64,000 nucleotides of DNA from Hormiphora californensis (taxonomy: Eukaryota > Ctenophora > Tentaculata > Cydippida > Pleurobrachiidae): contig CM035356.1 in assembly GCA_020137815.1 (NCBI GenBank), positions 1,338,232-1,402,231 on the forward strand, written 5' to 3'. Positions 29,173-39,417 of the stretch are shown one piece after another (position 1 is the stretch's first letter; every line of letters begins with the position of its first letter). Under the pieces are notes generated by a model that was not told the origin of the DNA, did no database searches, and was given only the letters and a program-made list of their open reading frames with translations. A program made the position numbers and the translations under genes.

Positions 29173-31664
29173 ATGATCTTTGTTTTCTTTGTTGCCCTTC
29201 AACTGACCCAGGTATTGATTGACAAATAACTAAATGGAAATTAATGTATTTATTAATATTAGAGATTTTCATATGCCTCTTCTGGCCTAAATTTACCTTG
29301 AACAAAACATTCCTAAATCGTATCAGGATAATTAAACTAATAACATGACAGTGCCCATTCCCTTCGACAGGTTGCTGCCGAAACATCACCTGCGTGGTGG
29401 GTGACTGATGAACCCCAAACCCAACATGCCTTCCTAGAGGACGATGGTACAACTCGTCCAGTTTTAGAAACAAATCCCCCGACACAGTATGATGGAGATG
29501 ATGAGAAGAGCACACAGGCGATGGGTACAACATCTCCACCGCAACCTGACAACTTTGGAATCTATGACCCCAACCCAACCCCCATCATTCAGAAACACCC
29601 AGAAAAGACACTAGTCGTCCAGGTAAGTAGATAATTAATCCAACTATAATAAAAACGGTGTTGCATGCTGATTCGTAAAATCTGGGTCGCAGATTTCACC
29701 AGATTTCAGATTCTGGGATTTGCCATACCAAGTTACAAAAGAGCATTATATCTAATTACAGGAAGGGAGTCAGTTAGAACTCAGATGTTCTGCTACCGAT
29801 ATCGCGGACCATATTATTGGAGAGCACTCCCATGAACTCCGAGTAAGCGTACATTTTGAAGGAGATCTGAGGGCTCATCTTGACAAAGGTTAGCAAGATC
29901 AGGTCCATTTGTCTTGCCTTGTTCGACCCTCCTTCCCCGCGAGTTTGAACAAAACAACATTTGTCTGCGTCTGGAGGACGACCTGCTCGAAAGTATTAGC
30001 GGCCGTTCCGAGCACGCTTAAAAAGCGCCCAAAGTTCCATTTCAACTACATTATTTTCAACCAGGTGAGCGAGGTTTCCAGGGAGCAGAAAGTTCACAGA
30101 AGAAATTCACCAAGAACAAATACGGACGAATGGAGATAAATGAGATTTCCGAAATGTATCTTTATAAGTCAGAGGCAGAAAAGTCGGATCAGGGTTGGTA
30201 AGTGCATTTTGAAATTTCTTTTACATTTCGCTGTTAGTTTTTGTCTAGGCCCAAGGGTACATATGTATATATTGGAGTGCCATGCCCTTGTACAATTACT
30301 CAACTTTATGTGCGACCCAGTACTAATTCACCCTCTGTTTTCAGGTACAGATGTAGGGCGTGTATCGATGGGGAGAATATGTTTGGAGATGCCGTTCAAG
30401 TTTGCGACACCCAAGACATCAGATTCTGGGTGGAAGTTCAACCGTAAGTTGATATTATCACTCAATTCTCGCTCAATTAGTGAGCTACAAAAATAGGAAA
30501 TTATGCATTGGTAAACTATAATTTCAGAACGAGCGACGGAGGACAATACGATCAACTAACGACCGCAACAGCTACCCCTTATACAGATCCAGGGCAAACG
30601 GTTATACCTAAGAGAACTTGTCAGGTAGGGCATCAATAAGTTTTGTAGTACAAAATAGATTTAGAAGATTTCATCAGCTAGTCTGGATTTCAGGTGACAC
30701 TCTCTCTTATCAGGTGTTTGGAGACCCACACATCATGACATTTGATGGAAAGTATTTCAAGGGATCAATGACCTCGTGCACCTACCTCCTCGCCTTAGAT
30801 CGACACGACTTCACCTACTTTATCTATGGGACTTTTAGTGAGTGTGGAGACAAGTCACCCGGCACCTGTCTAAACACAGTCACTATATTCAGTGGTCAGG
30901 AAGTACTTGGCATGTATAGAGGGTGGATGGTGAGCAATAAGGGAAAGAAATATGAAATGCTCACCAATATCATCATGAACCTGGATCCGTTTGAGGTTTC
31001 ATTCGACGGTACACATCTAAGAGTTAACCTGAAGATCGCTGCCAACAAAGAAATCACTATTTCTTGGGATGGATATGTTTCCGCCCATATCCAAGTGCCC
31101 AAGGGAGTAGCCTCGGAGGGTCTTTGTGGCAACAATGATGGAGATAGCTCCAATGATTTAGCGTTCTGGGGCGCCCCGAACGAGAGTATTATGGACTTCT
31201 GTAACTACATGAAAGTTGATAGGGAGGGAAAGTGTGGAGCCGGGGTAGAGCCAGTGAAGAGCCGGGATATTTGCTCTAAGAAGGAGCTGAAGAAGGCAAA
31301 GAAGGCTTGTCAAAGTCTAATTTATGACCCGGCCTTTAGGTCCTGTACACACGAAAAGGAGAGCTTTATGGAGGCGTGTGTGTACGACCAGTGCAAGGGT
31401 ATCAAGGTCATCAACTATCTATACCGGGAGTTTATCATTGAAGACATTGATGAGAGGCTCACACCAGCGTGCATAGTGGCCGCTAACTACGCCTACAGAT
31501 GCAGTCAACCATTTTGGCATGAGGACGGAAGTGTTGATGCTGAAATTCCCAACTTAACAAACTGGGAGACGAAGGAATGTGCAGATAACGAGTTAAAACG
31601 GCTGATCATCCCCAAACTTGGGTGCCCTCAGGATGCTTCAGAGTATAAAGCGAAGCTAATCTAA
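29173..31664 (+). CDS. Secreted Ig-like / VWD / C8 protein
   Basis: Seven exons in phase: 29173-29211, 29371-29622, 29762-29888, 30065-30197, 30345-30443, 30528-30624, 30714-31664; 565 residues. Exon 1 encodes a short signal peptide (MIFVFFVALQLTQ). A Thr/Pro/acidic linker precedes an Ig-like domain (GSQLELRCSA ... SDQGWYRCRACIDG, with the cysteine pair and a D-x-G-x-Y-x-C motif). The last exon holds a von Willebrand type D domain (VFGDPHIMTFDGKYFKGSMT ... GLCGNNDGDSSNDL). After it comes a C8-like cysteine module (ACQSLIYDPAFRSC ... FMEACVYDQC). VWD-C8 units form the core of mucins, SCO-spondin, zonadhesin and related extracellular proteins. Here there is one unit with an Ig domain in front. 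No membrane segment was seen, so it is probably an extracellular matrix or mucus protein. Confidence 0.87.
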
Positions 31665-32120
31665 TCAAACCCGAACATTATGATAATATATATATATAAT
31701 AGAGAATGTATCTTGTAGGTAATATAAAATCTAATGATTTATATACTACAGTAATGACCAACTATAACTTGAATGAAGAAGGATAGTAGATAATGATAGT
31801 AGAATCATAAACTAAGTGTACACGGAATAAAGCATTGTAATTATAAAGTAAATTTTCTTCAAAACTAACCGACTCTGCAATGAATACACGTGATAAAGTA
31901 TTACCCATAATACCGAAGGCCCAGTGCCGTCCCTGGTAAACACTGCAGTCCCCTACAATTATACCGGGAATGTAGTAGCCCACAAGGGGTCTGGAATCTG
32001 AAGCGTATGCCAACACCAGTCAACGCTCAACGCGACGTTCTCAATGGCTAATTTTGGCTAATTAAAAGTTTATCTTGTAGGAAATTTCAAGTCCTAACTC
32101 CAGCCCGAATCCCAGCTCTA
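31665..32120. other. 3' flank of the VWD gene, AT-rich
   Basis: No gene was seen. A TA dinucleotide tract lies at about 31688-31700. Sequence from 32124 on belongs to the retroelement-like unit. Confidence 0.4.
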
Positions 32121-32123
32121 ACC

Positions 32124-32240
32124 TTGCCAAGTTAGACTGCCATTCGCACGCCCCGCAGGCGAATTTATAAAATAAAATAAAAAGAATTTGAACAAAGCAA
32201 CCCTAACTTTTCAACACTACTTTAAACAAATTAATTTGAG
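32124..32240 (+). promoter_or_regulatory. Promoter-like module of the Zn-finger ORF
   Basis: The order GCCAAGTTAGACTG, TATAAAA (about 32163), GAATTTGAACAAAGCAA, then ACTTTTCAACACTACTTTAA. The first three blocks recur in the same order at 48392-48430 in front of the coiled-coil gene. The last block recurs at 42658-42691 in front of the second ORF1-like gene. Confidence 0.5.
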
Positions 32241-33101
32241 GTGCGGCATCCTCCACCTCAAATGATTTCAGAAGATATGTCCTCTACAAATACAACTGAG
32301 GAACAACTGCGGATAATCTCGGAGCTGGTAGCTGAAGCGGATACCCCTGTCAAGGAGGTGCTCCAAGCCTATGATCCTGAGTTGACCTATGAGGAGATGC
32401 TACCGAAGATCGAAACACTCCCTGTAAGTGACCTAGAGGCTACTGCAGCTTTCCTCGGACAAGAGGTGACATGTGTGACTGGAGCGAAAAAATACCACTC
32501 AGAGAGAACACTGTCAGACTGGATTATCATGAGGACTGAGGCTCTCTTTCCCCAAACATGTAGAGAGTGTAGTGAATCCTATACGGTGAAAAGGACTGAT
32601 ACACCCCCTGTTCGGTGTAACTATTGCGATGCTGGACTTCACAACTGTGCGGCTATCCGTGCTGAAGCTGGGAACACAACCAACACAAGGAGCCGAATAT
32701 GGATGTGCAACGACTGTGTCTCAAAACATACTATTGAGAGGTTCAACAGTCACCTACCTGAGGGAGGTCCTCCAAACCCTACTCTTAATTCAACTCGACG
32801 CAGTTCAAATAGAGAGGTATTGGACAGAAGGACCAGTCAGCCTGCTGGCGGACGGAACGATCTTGCTGGCAGAAGGAATAATGGCCCACCTACCGGTGGA
32901 GATACAGGGTCGGACACGGAGGTTTGTAAATTCTACCTGCAGAGGAGATGCCGACACGGCAAAAACGGAACCGCCAGGGTTGGAAACAGAACCTGCCCAA
33001 AAGCCCACCCCACCCTGTGTAAAAAGTTCTGTAACTATGGAACCATGAGGAGATTTGGATGTAATACTGAAAATTGCAACCTATTTCATCCTCCCCTTTA
33101 G
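32241..33101 (+). CDS. Retroelement ORF1-like protein with PHD-like and CCCH zinc fingers
   Basis: Intronless ORF of 286 residues. At about residues 108-175 is a PHD-like cross-brace (CRECSESY, CNYCDAGLH, WMCNDCVSKH). At about 225-285 is a tandem CCCH-type region (VCKFYLQRRCRHG ... TCPKAHP ... CKKFCNYG ... NCNLFHP). This combination is characteristic of the first ORF of some non-LTR retrotransposons of early animals, where it acts as a nucleic-acid chaperone. The protein stops right after the second HP motif, shorter than the family pattern I recall. No reverse transcriptase ORF follows. The frame is intact, so it is either a recent insertion or under constraint. Confidence 0.6.
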   Translation: MRHPPPQMISEDMSSTNTTEEQLRIISELVAEADTPVKEVLQAYDPELTYEEMLPKIETLPVSDLEATAAFLGQEVTCVTGAKKYHSERTLSDWIIMRTEALFPQTCRECSESYTVKRTDTPPVRCNYCDAGLHNCAAIRAEAGNTTNTRSRIWMCNDCVSKHTIERFNSHLPEGGPPNPTLNSTRRSSNREVLDRRTSQPAGGRNDLAGRRNNGPPTGGDTGSDTEVCKFYLQRRCRHGKNGTARVGNRTCPKAHPTLCKKFCNYGTMRRFGCNTENCNLFHPPL

Positions 33102-33109
33102 CGGCTAAA

Positions 33110-33165
33110 GTAGGGTTAGGGTTAGGGGCTAGGGCTAAAGTTTAGCCCTAGCCCCTAACCCTAGA
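33110..33165. repeat. Telomere-like hairpin
   Basis: GTAGGGTTAGGGTTAGGGGC is followed by its inverse ending AGCCCCTAACCCTA. It is a degenerate (TTAGGG)n fold-back just after the Zn-finger ORF. Confidence 0.75.
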
Positions 33166-33353
33166 AACCGTTGCTTGGTGAATGGCGTGAATGGCAGTCT
33201 AACTTGGCAAAGAAACCGTGAGTGAATGTGTGTTGGCAAACGCTGCTGGCCATCGCTTGGGATAAGGCAGCGCTTTTCAAGACTGAGTGCTGACACTCAA
33301 AAAAGTAAAAACCCAGATTTGAACGTTTCCCAGTTGCAGCTGCAGTCTAGTGG

Positions 33354-33885
33354 TTATAAGGAACCATAATAAAGTTCAAGAGCCTCCAAGAGCGCACCAC
33401 AATCAAGAGAGACCAAAATCAAGAGCACACCACAATCAAGAGAGACCAAAATCAAGAGCACACCACAATCAAGAGAGACCAAATCAAGAGCGCACCACAA
33501 TCAAGAGAGACCAAATCAAGAGCGCACCTCATCCAAGAGAGCTCTCTATCCAGAAGATACCAGATGTGGTGCGCTCTTGAATTTGGTCTCTCTTGATTGT
33601 GGTGCGCTCTTGATTTGGTCTCTCTTGATTGTGGTGTGCTCTTGATTTTGGTCTCTCTTGATTGTGGTGTACGGTGGCTGATTCACGCCAACTTTTTTCT
33701 CGATGAAAAAATATCAAAGAAAAATTACGAAGAAAAATTTCAATGAAAAAAAACACACACAAACTTTTTTGGCGTGAATCAGCCACCAGCCATGGCTGAT
33801 CTCCGCCAACGTTTCGCAAAAAAACATTGGCGTGAATCAGCCACCCCATGGCTGATCCACGCCAAGTGCGCGCGCGTGCGCACTG
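33354..33885. mobile_element. Left arm of an 8-kb inverted repeat
   Basis: Starts AAGGAACCATAATAAAGTTC, then a fold-back array of the words AAGAGCGCACCACAATC and AAGAGAGACCAAA (33380-33670). After that comes a block with three copies of TGGCGTGAATCAGCCACC (33672-33870). The same order is found inverted at 41130-41420. The left copy has the longer word array. Confidence 0.8.
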
Positions 33886-34780
33886 CTTACAACGCATGCT
33901 TTCATCATTACAATGTCCGCGCGCTCTTGTTACCCACGTGCTATACCGCCAAAAGTTCTACACTCACGTTTTTCCACCATACCAAACTCTGATATGAGAT
34001 ATCTGGGCCGGGTGTTGATATCTCATCTCAGTTGTACATTAGATATTAAAACAGTTAATTATTCGGCAGTTGAGGTAAATAAAATTTTTCCTATTACACT
34101 GAAAGAGTAAGACTGTACTGTCCAAATATTTGTCCAATCCTGGCACGGAACATCGAAGCATCATGGTGGCAGGTACTTGTCGATCAGGTTCAATGGGAAT
34201 TGCCTCTCCGTCCTTTTCCTCGGTTTCGGTAAAAGAACCAAGGAACATATCGTGCATGATGTTCCACTGGACAGGAGCCACATATTTAGATGATCTCGCT
34301 GCCTGTAGGAGAGGGTGAGGGTTAGTTGATGTGTGTGGTGGTATCTATCAGATATAAAATCAAATATAAGATCTATGAGATATAAAATCATCAGCACCTA
34401 ATATTTATATTAATTAGGCACCTAATATTTTCTTACCTGAGTCCTGATGATCAGCACTGGAATGAGTCACAACTAGAATGTTCCGGGAGAGAGCGAAGCG
34501 AACTTGATAACATCCCTCTGAAAGGAATAGAATATTACTTATATACTTGTGTATAAAACCAGTTGTGAATAGATCTGGATGGAGCCACGTACCTTGAGGG
34601 GATGGCCTGTGCTGGTGCTGTCACATGATCATAGTTTATCCAGAGGAATCCTGTTTCTGTTGCTATAGTCGGCTGTCTTGCCACTGTGGAGAGGGAAAGA
34701 TTGATTGAAATAGTGATCAGAGAAAGATAAAAATAGAGTGGATTGTACAAAAAATGGGCAGGTAAGTAGACCTTTGACCC

Positions 34781-35233
34781 TAAGGGCGCGATCACACAAG
34801 GATCTTCGAAACAATTGCTTCGAAGAACCAAGTTGAATCACACACAGATCTTTCCTTTAGTTGGTGCAAGTACGATCCTTATATGGAGCGAGCTCGCTCT
34901 CTCCAATGTTATCCCCTCTTTTGAGCTCTCTCTCCCACTCACTCTCTCTCTCTCGCGCGCAATTATCCCTTATATGGAGCGAGCTCGCTCTCTCCAATGT
35001 TATCCCCTCTTTCGAGCTCTCTCTCGCACTCACTCTCTCCCACGCAATTATCCCTTATATGGGGAGAAAAAGCGAGTGGGAGAGAGAGCTCGAAAGAGGG
35101 GATAACATTGGAGAGAGCGAGCTCGCTCCATATAAGGATCGTACTTGCACCAACTAAAGGAAAGATCTGTGTGTGATTCAACTTGGTTCTTCGAAGCAAT
35201 TGTTTCGAAGATCTTGGTGTGATCACGCCCTAA
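34781..35233. mobile_element. TAA-flanked palindromic element (447 bp)
   Basis: The element 34784-35230 has termini GGGCGCGATCACAC and GTGTGATCACGCCC and is flanked by TAA on both sides. Internal arms are long and near perfect (GATCTTCGAAACAATTGCTTCG, with an ATATGGAGCGAGCTCGCTCT core). A 3-bp TAA duplication fits PIF/Harbinger-type MITEs. Confidence 0.82.
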
Positions 35234-35289
35234 TATAGGGCTGTTATATTCCCCCTAACTCATGACTGATGATGTTAGCACGGTCACCA

Positions 35290-35375
35290 TACTACTACTA
35301 CTACGAGTGCCTGGGCTTGCCAACGGCAAGCCCACATAACAGGGGACTATAATCTCAAGTGATATCGCTGCAGCA
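35290..35375. repeat. Dispersed stem-loop repeat (inverse of 12375-12460)
   Basis: Contains CTACTACTACTACGAG, the stem-loop GGGCTTGCCAACGGCAAGCC and ATATCGCTGCAG. It matches the block at 12375-12460 in inverse orientation. Confidence 0.6.
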
Positions 35376-35641
35376 CTAGGAGAGCAGCCCCCCAATCCCC
35401 ACGAAGAAACATGAAGTTACATCGGTGACCTGTCATCTGACACGAATCACTCGAAGGTGGCTCAAGGGTTGGAGGTGCGTCTCACCATTGCAACCAACTT
35501 ACATCATTCAGCTGGGTATAAATCAGATCCACACTCTCCATATGGCTCACAAAGAGGAAGGTAGGTTCCTCCACCACACGCACGCTCAGGACAGGGATGG
35601 CCAGGATATCAGGATATGACTTCAGCAATTAGTAATATGTG

Positions 35642-36948
35642 TTAAGGGTACACCTCGGCGAAATTTTTGTCGAGTGCCCGCTTAGCTCACCATATGGGGT
35701 TGTAGGGCATACCCAGGGGACCTCAAATATGCAATTTTAGCCCTTAACTCGAATTCATATTTTTGCTATAGCCCCTCAAAGTTGGAAAAAATAGGACCCT
35801 AAATCGCGGTTTTTAAGGTCCCTAAATTTTAATTTCAGGGCTAGAAGGCTGAAATTTTGGGGATTTGTAGAGGATACCAAGGTGTATCAGTCCAAGCGGT
35901 GATTTTTGAAATGGTGCTCAATTTTTTGTCTGAGACCATTTTACATTTTTTCGACTTTGAGGCCATATTTGGACATGTTCCTATGGACCGTTAAGGCTAA
36001 AAATCGGATATTTGGTGCTCCTAACAATTGTCAAAGTAGCCACAAATTTTCAGGAGGTCCGAATTTGAAATGTGGCCTACAGGTTTCTTTTTGTAAAGCA
36101 CATATTTTAGGAAAACTTAAAATGGCTATATCTCAAAAACGGTAGGTCCTAGCGATCTAATTTTGTGCTAAATCGATTCAGCGGATCCGATTTTGGGGGG
36201 GTTGTCTCATAGACATTTTGCTCTAAGTCTAACCGTTTTTTCAGAAATCGTATTTTAGATTTTTACACGTTTAGCAGAAATAGGTAAGATTAGCTCTAGC
36301 TAGAAGCATTTCTGCTAAACATGTACAAATCTTAAAATACGATTTCTGAAAAAACGGTTAGACTTAGAGCAAAATGTCTATGAGACAACCCCCCCAAAAT
36401 CGGACCCGCTGAATCGATTAAGCACAAAATTAGATCGCTAAGACCTACCGTTTTTGAGATATAGCCATTTTAAGTTTTCCTAAAATATGTGCTTTACAAA
36501 AAGAAACCTGTAGGCCACATTTCAAATTCGGACCTCCTGAAAATTTGTGGCTACTTTGACAATTGTTAGGAGCACCAAATATCCGATTTTTAGCCTTAAC
36601 GGTCCATAGGAACATGTCCAAATATGGCCTCAAAGTCGAAAAAATGTAAAATGGTCTCAGACAAAAAATTGAGCACCATTTCAAAAATCACCGCTTGGGC
36701 TGATACACCTTGGTATCCTCTACAAATCCCCAAAATTTCAGCCTTCTAGCCCTGAAATTAAAATTTAGGGACCTTAAAAACCGCGATTTAGGGTCCTATT
36801 TTTTCCAACTTTGAGGGGCTATAGCAAAAATATGAATTCGAGTTAAGGGCTAAAATTTCATATTTGAGGTCCCCTGGGTATGCCCTACAACCCCATATGG
36901 TGAGCTAAGCGGGCACTCGACAAAAATTTCGCCGAGGTGTACCCTTAA
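35642..36948. mobile_element. TTAA-flanked 1.3-kb palindrome, copy 2
   Basis: The element 35646-36944 (1299 bp) starts GGGTACACCTCGGCGAAATT, ends with its inverse and is flanked by TTAA on both sides. The arms are nearly identical, so the same 79-codon frame is read once from each arm. Shared phrases with the 17544-18839 copy (ATATGCAATTTTAGCCCT, GAATTCATATTTTTGCTA) show one family that has diverged. Confidence 0.88.
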
Positions 36949-37299
36949 TCTGTAATCAATGGACTCATGCCTGGAAAGGTAACCGAGTTTAGTGAATTCA
37001 AAATGGAATTGGTAAATTATGTAACAGTAGAAGTTGCTAAATGGACCTAATTTTCAATTCAACAGTGTACTGCAGTCTTACAATGATAAGTACACAGATA
37101 CAGTATTAATACACTGTACACTGTACACTGTAAACTGTACAGTGTACAGTGTCACATTGCAGCGAACATTAGGCAAGTACTGCTACAGTATACTGGAATA
37201 TTAGCATATGCTATTATGTATTATTACTCCTTGAGACCCACCTCAAAATATAATAGTAGTGGCATTTGAAGTCCGATAGCATTCACTTCATTTTCAGTT
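36949..37299. other. Intergenic with TGTACACTGTACACTG-type self-complementary runs
   Basis: No gene was seen. At 37125-37155 alternating GTACACTGTACA words form a small hairpin. Confidence 0.4.
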
Positions 37300-37888
37300 T
37301 AAGGCTATAAGCATACTGATCGTGATGATCATAATCAGGTCAGTGTGCGGACGTTTTGATGGTCACCATCAAAGGAGCGCACACACTGATGGTTATCATC
37401 ATGATGGAGGCTTGATGCATCATGATGTTCTCAAACCATAGTGTGTTCACGTTTGATCATCATAAACCATAGTGTGCTCACGTTTGATCATCATAAACCA
37501 TGCTCAACTTGCTGGAACTTGCCTTTTGATCATGATCATCATGACCAGTGTGCTCAGCATGATGATGCTATCTCCCGGGAGCTCCCCCTTGCCTAGTCGC
37601 GCGCTCTGAGAGGCTGTTGCATATCACGTGACCTGTACAACAGCCTCTCGCGCGCGCGAAGTCGTACCACGTGGTACATATCACATGACTACAGTGCAGC
37701 CCTCCATAAGAATAAGATCAGAACGTGCGCACACTAGGTGTTGATGATCATCATCCAACTTAAGAGACGTGATGATCATAATGTTCCGCACACTGCAGTT
37801 TTTTGCAGATGATGATGATCAAAACCATGAGCACACTTCATCTTTTTAACTGATCACGATCATCACGATCAGTATGCTTATAGCCTAA
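37300..37888. mobile_element. TAA-flanked palindromic element rich in GATGATCA words
   Basis: The element 37303-37885 has termini GGCTATAAGCATACTGATCG and the inverse CGATCAGTATGCTTATAGCC, with TAA at both edges. The interior has many ATGATCATCATGATCA-type self-complementary words. Non-coding. The TAA duplication is as in the element at 34781. Confidence 0.82.
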
Positions 37889-39417
37889 CTCTAAGACAGG
37901 GTTATCAATGTATCTGTTGCAGTTTCTTTGTACACACTGAAATTGTATTTGAGTGTAACACGCATTATTAATACAGTCTGACCCCGATTTGGCAACCTCC
38001 TCGGGGGAAAGGTTTTTGTCTTTGAATCGGGGTGTGGCGAAATCGGGTTTTGCCTGTACAGACTTCCTAGGCTAAAGAGTGATGCTCTTGTATATATTAC
38101 ACACCGATGACAAAACAAGAAAGCGGTAATATACTTTTAGAAACAACAACCAGACACTGGGGGCTCAGAAAGTGTACATGCACCAGACGACCACCGCTGC
38201 GACTTGGGAACGCAACCGCGGGCCGTAAATGTAAATTTAAATATATCATTTATTATTCCCCTTTCTATTTAAAATCGGTCATTTGGACAGCCTACGCTTA
38301 CCTACTCTAACTCTAAAGTGCTACATCCCTTGATCCCACCTCCTACCTTCGGGGCTGGGACAGTCACCAAGAAGAGGAAGAAGAACCTGCTACATGGAAA
38401 ATGAGACGGTATCATCATAATGCCCCTATTTGTGACACAAATTTTGTGCCGGGTTGTAATTCTGCACAATGAATTGATAAAAATCAGGTTTAACTGTCCT
38501 TGAGATTAAATTAAATTGATTAAAATACATGCGTCAGATTGTTTATCACATTGTGATCATGTCTGATGTCGAGATCCCAATTCCAGTCACGTGACCTTAT
38601 AACGAGAGAGTGATTGAAGTAGAGAGCAGCATCTGTCTGGTATCCTACAGCTTGTTACCACTTCCAGACACCATGATCATGTCTGCTTGGTCAAGGTGAA
38701 AAAGGAGAGCGGTATCCTTGCAGTAACACGTGACGAATTCGTGTAAGAGGCCTCATTAGCCCACTAGAATCAGCTGGACATGTGATCTTTGAGGGGTAAA
38801 ATGACCTAAATTTGGCCTAATTAGAGCGTGTTACATCACTTTAAACAGTTCCTGTGAACAGACGGTAAAAGTTATCAACTCGTAAATCAGACAAAACATT
38901 CAAAATTGTCTTATCTGTCTCTCCTAAAAATCTGAACTCTCTATCTCATTAGACTCCAGAGATATGACTGTGTAAAGTTGGAGGAGGTTTTGTGGCAATA
39001 AGTTCATTCAGGAACACGGAAACTTTCTGAAAATCTGGGAGAATAAATGAGAAATTATGTTTTATCGTGTCCCAAAATTTGAAGTCGAAAGATGCCATAG
39101 TTTTTACACAATTTGAGATAGAGCAGTCTCAGTCATTTAAAATCACACAGTATATAAAAGATTAATATCATTTCTGTCTGAAATAAGACGTGTTGTGTCG
39201 GAATCATAGAACTCGAACACCGTGGTCTCAGATAATAAACGCACACCACGATCGGTCACAGAGTGAACCTGCAAAGTGGGACAACACCGAAGTGTCGAGA
39301 GTACCCTCGTATCCATCACGGAACCCGGTATTGTCGGATTGCTATTTCAATAATCTCAATTCATTCACGCCATCACACGAATAAAAAATAAATATAAAAT
39401 ATCATAAAATTAAAAGT
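37889..39417. other. Long interval without a recognised gene
   Basis: At 37975-38060 are remnants of the CAGTCTGACCCCGATTTGGC terminus also seen at 44056. Around 38325-38402 a plus-strand frame reads FGAGTVTKKRKKNLLHGK before a stop; it could be a terminal exon but has no partner. The rest looks non-coding on both strands. Confidence 0.4.

Larger units (their letters stand above)
32124..33211. mobile_element. Zn-finger ORF unit bounded by 25-bp inverted repeats
   Basis: GCCAAGTTAGACTGCCATTC at 32126-32145 recurs inverted at 33189-33208, with CGCACGCC and GGCG continuing the match with a two-base gap. A single ORF fills the interval. After it lies a hairpin made of telomere-like TTAGGG words (33110-33165). 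The inverted repeats may be ends of a DNA element carrying the ORF, or a promoter motif copied in inverse orientation. Confidence 0.45.
34130..35625 (-). pseudogene. Unresolved minus-strand exons, possibly a decayed gene
   Basis: Several segments look coding but do not join in one phase. About 35625-35505 reads SYPDILAIPVLSVRVVEEPT and VSHMESVDLIYTQLND before GTAAGT. About 34691-34589 reads ETGFLWINYDHVTAPAQAIP before GTACGT. About 34518-34432 reads CYQVRFALSRNILVVTHSSA before GTAAGA. About 34306-34130 reads YVAPVQWNIMHDMFLGSFTE after a CTCCTACAG acceptor. Each has plausible splice signals, but the phases at three junctions conflict or run into stops. Palindromic elements sit between and beside the pieces. 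No family was recognised. Either exons are missing from my model or this is a pseudogene. Confidence 0.35.

Noticed and set aside
33110-33165. True chromosome end
   Set aside because: TTAGGG words are few, degenerate and folded back, with normal genes on both sides, so they are interstitial.
33354-33670. Possible CRISPR-like array of repeated words
   Set aside because: Repeats are adjacent and mirrored, with no unique spacers and no cas genes, in an animal genome; it is a foldback element arm.
35906-36684. Two identical 79-residue ORFs in opposite orientation
   Set aside because: Mirror image caused by the TTAA palindrome; not a gene pair.
38325-38402. Terminal exon ending KKRKKNLLHGK
   Set aside because: Acceptor is weak and no upstream exon or family match was found, so it was not annotated as a gene.
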